The notes beneath the pieces are model-generated. The model was not told the origin of the DNA. It was given only the letters and a program-made list of their open reading frames with translations, and made no database searches. Shown here in pieces: positions 63,178 through 64,000 of a stretch of 64,000 nucleotides of DNA. The position numbers were made by a program, and so were the translations under genes. How positions within the stretch are numbered: the stretch's first letter is position 1; every line of letters starts with the position of its first letter. This stretch comes from Defluviitaleaceae bacterium (GTDB taxonomy: Bacteria > Bacillota > Clostridia > Lachnospirales > WQUN01), in assembly GCA_009779755.1 (NCBI GenBank), contig WRDO01000013.1, positions 1-64,000 of the forward strand, given 5' to 3'.

Positions 63178-64000
63178 ATGGAATTAGCGGGATATACGGT
63201 CATCGAAAAGCTCGCCGCCTGCGACGATAAAACGTTGTATCTAATCAAGGACGAAAGGGGCATCCCGTACGTCCTTAAAGTTTTCGCCAAGGCGTACAAA
63301 TTCCCTCTTTATGAAAATTTGGCGAAGCTGGCGCACATCAATATGCCGCGTATCCTCGAAGCGGTGCCGCTTGAGGATTCCTTTTACATCATCGAAGAGT
63401 ACATAGAAGGTAAGACATTAAAGGAAATATTGGCTGACACGGGCGCGCTCGGCAAGGGGGAAGCCTTGCATATCCTGTATCAATTGTGCGACGCCTTGGC
63501 GTACCTGCACAGCCAACCCACGCCCATCATCCACCGTGACATTACGCCCGCCAATGTAATCCGAATGCGTGACGGGCGCGTTAAATTATTGGACTTCGAC
63601 ATCGCCCGCGAATACAAGAAGGACGAAGTAAGGGATACCGAAGTGGTCGGTACCAAACCCTACGCTCCGCCGGAGCAATACGGCTTCGCCCAAAGCGATC
63701 ATCGAGCGGATGTCTACGCGCTGGGCGTATTGCTGACGGTTCTGCTGACCAATACGTACGACCCGCGGCGGATAACCGATACGCACCTAAAGCGGGTGGC
63801 TCTGCGCTGTACAGCCATCGACGCGAACAAACGATATAGGAACGTAAAACAACTAAAAAAACGGCTTTCGCCCTCCCCCATAAACCGGTACATCGGAATG
63901 GCTGCCGCTGCGGTTTGCATAGGGCTTGCGGTTTTATCCATCGTTTTGTATACGCCTTCCCGTGTTGCTTACCTTTCAACGTTTCACAGCGCGGCGACTT
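63178..64000 (+). CDS. Atypical membrane Ser/Thr protein kinase (partial, runs off the right end)
   Basis: From an ATG with GGAGG the frame is open for 274 codons to the window edge. A Hanks-type kinase fold is evident: ATP-binding Lys34 (YVLKVF), EEYIEGKTL hinge, catalytic HRDITPANV (Asp121), metal-binding DFD (Asp139, in place of DFG), GTKPYAPPEQYGF activation segment and DVYALGVLL. The glycine-rich loop is missing at the N-terminus. A transmembrane helix follows (about 241-260), so an extracellular part is expected beyond the edge. Such kinases often control envelope or sporulation processes. Divergent from the XRE-like gene. Confidence 0.9.
   Translation, partial: MELAGYTVIEKLAACDDKTLYLIKDERGIPYVLKVFAKAYKFPLYENLAKLAHINMPRILEAVPLEDSFYIIEEYIEGKTLKEILADTGALGKGEALHILYQLCDALAYLHSQPTPIIHRDITPANVIRMRDGRVKLLDFDIAREYKKDEVRDTEVVGTKPYAPPEQYGFAQSDHRADVYALGVLLTVLLTNTYDPRRITDTHLKRVALRCTAIDANKRYRNVKQLKKRLSPSPINRYIGMAAAAVCIGLAVLSIVLYTPSRVAYLSTFHSAAT

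Overview
The window looks like chromosome from a motile, fermentative Firmicute of the clostridial kind, probably a host- or biomass-associated polysaccharide user. The evidence is the dnaA-dnaN-recF-gyrB-gyrA origin cluster with Gram-positive-sized GyrB, RecD2 and ComFC, FlgM/FlgN/FliW/CsrA, surface proteins with sortase-type tails, and cellulase and arabinanase/xylosidase-type glycosidases. GC content is moderate. I saw no rRNA, tRNA or CRISPR array.

Layout, left to right. (1) 1-2640: a small truncated-looking ORF, a 184-bp imperfect palindrome, and a leftward three-gene operon (membrane protein, YozG-like HTH repressor, lipoprotein). Two promoters here carry the same TTATCG-n-CGATAA operator at their transcription starts. 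(2) 2740-8591: a rightward operon with a cytosolic GH9 glucanase, a small PLDc_N-like membrane protein, an ABC exporter pair, and an AmmeMemoRadiSam module (Memo-AMMECR1 fusion plus radical SAM enzyme). (3) 8599-18039: Hpt, gyrA, gyrB, recF, dnaN and dnaA, all leftward, with DnaA boxes on both sides of dnaA, i.e. a bipartite oriC. Two long palindromes sit between dnaA and dnaN. (4) 18040-30794: rightward recD2, comFC, a small membrane gene, then a late flagellar cluster (flgM, flgN, two tandem flgK, two tandem flgL, fliW, csrA). (5) 30810-32631: a HindIII-type restriction-modification pair. (6) 32694-39081: two large hybrid sensor kinases in one operon. (7) 39245-57933: two divergent giant cell-wall proteins (3700 and 2398 aa) built from thioester-type, pilin-isopeptide-type and Cna-B-like domains. 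They share an unusual pre-anchor module. A small MotA-like membrane protein follows. (8) 58577-62535: a GntR/YtrA-type operon with ABC transporter and secreted GH43 glycosidase. (9) 62718-64000: an XRE-like regulator divergent from an atypical membrane Ser/Thr kinase that runs off the right edge.

Working together: the left of the window is replication and housekeeping around oriC. The right is a surface and environment-sensing region: flagellar tip assembly (hook junction proteins FlgK/FlgL, FliW-CsrA control), hybrid kinases with periplasmic-binding-like sensors, giant adhesins anchored by a sortase that is not in the window, and a glycosidase that may once have been wall-anchored.

Most unusual points: (a) a set of long GC-rich imperfect palindromes, three intergenic and two sitting in frame inside recD2 and the radical SAM gene; (b) the giant adhesin pair with a shared VPLG-W pre-sortase module, an eight-cysteine cluster before the thioester domain of one and an apparently lost thioester glutamine in the other; (c) tandem non-identical FlgK and FlgL pairs; (d) Asn-Leu at the GyrA quinolone positions; (e) a possible -1 frameshift that cuts a wall-anchor-like tail from the GH43 enzyme.
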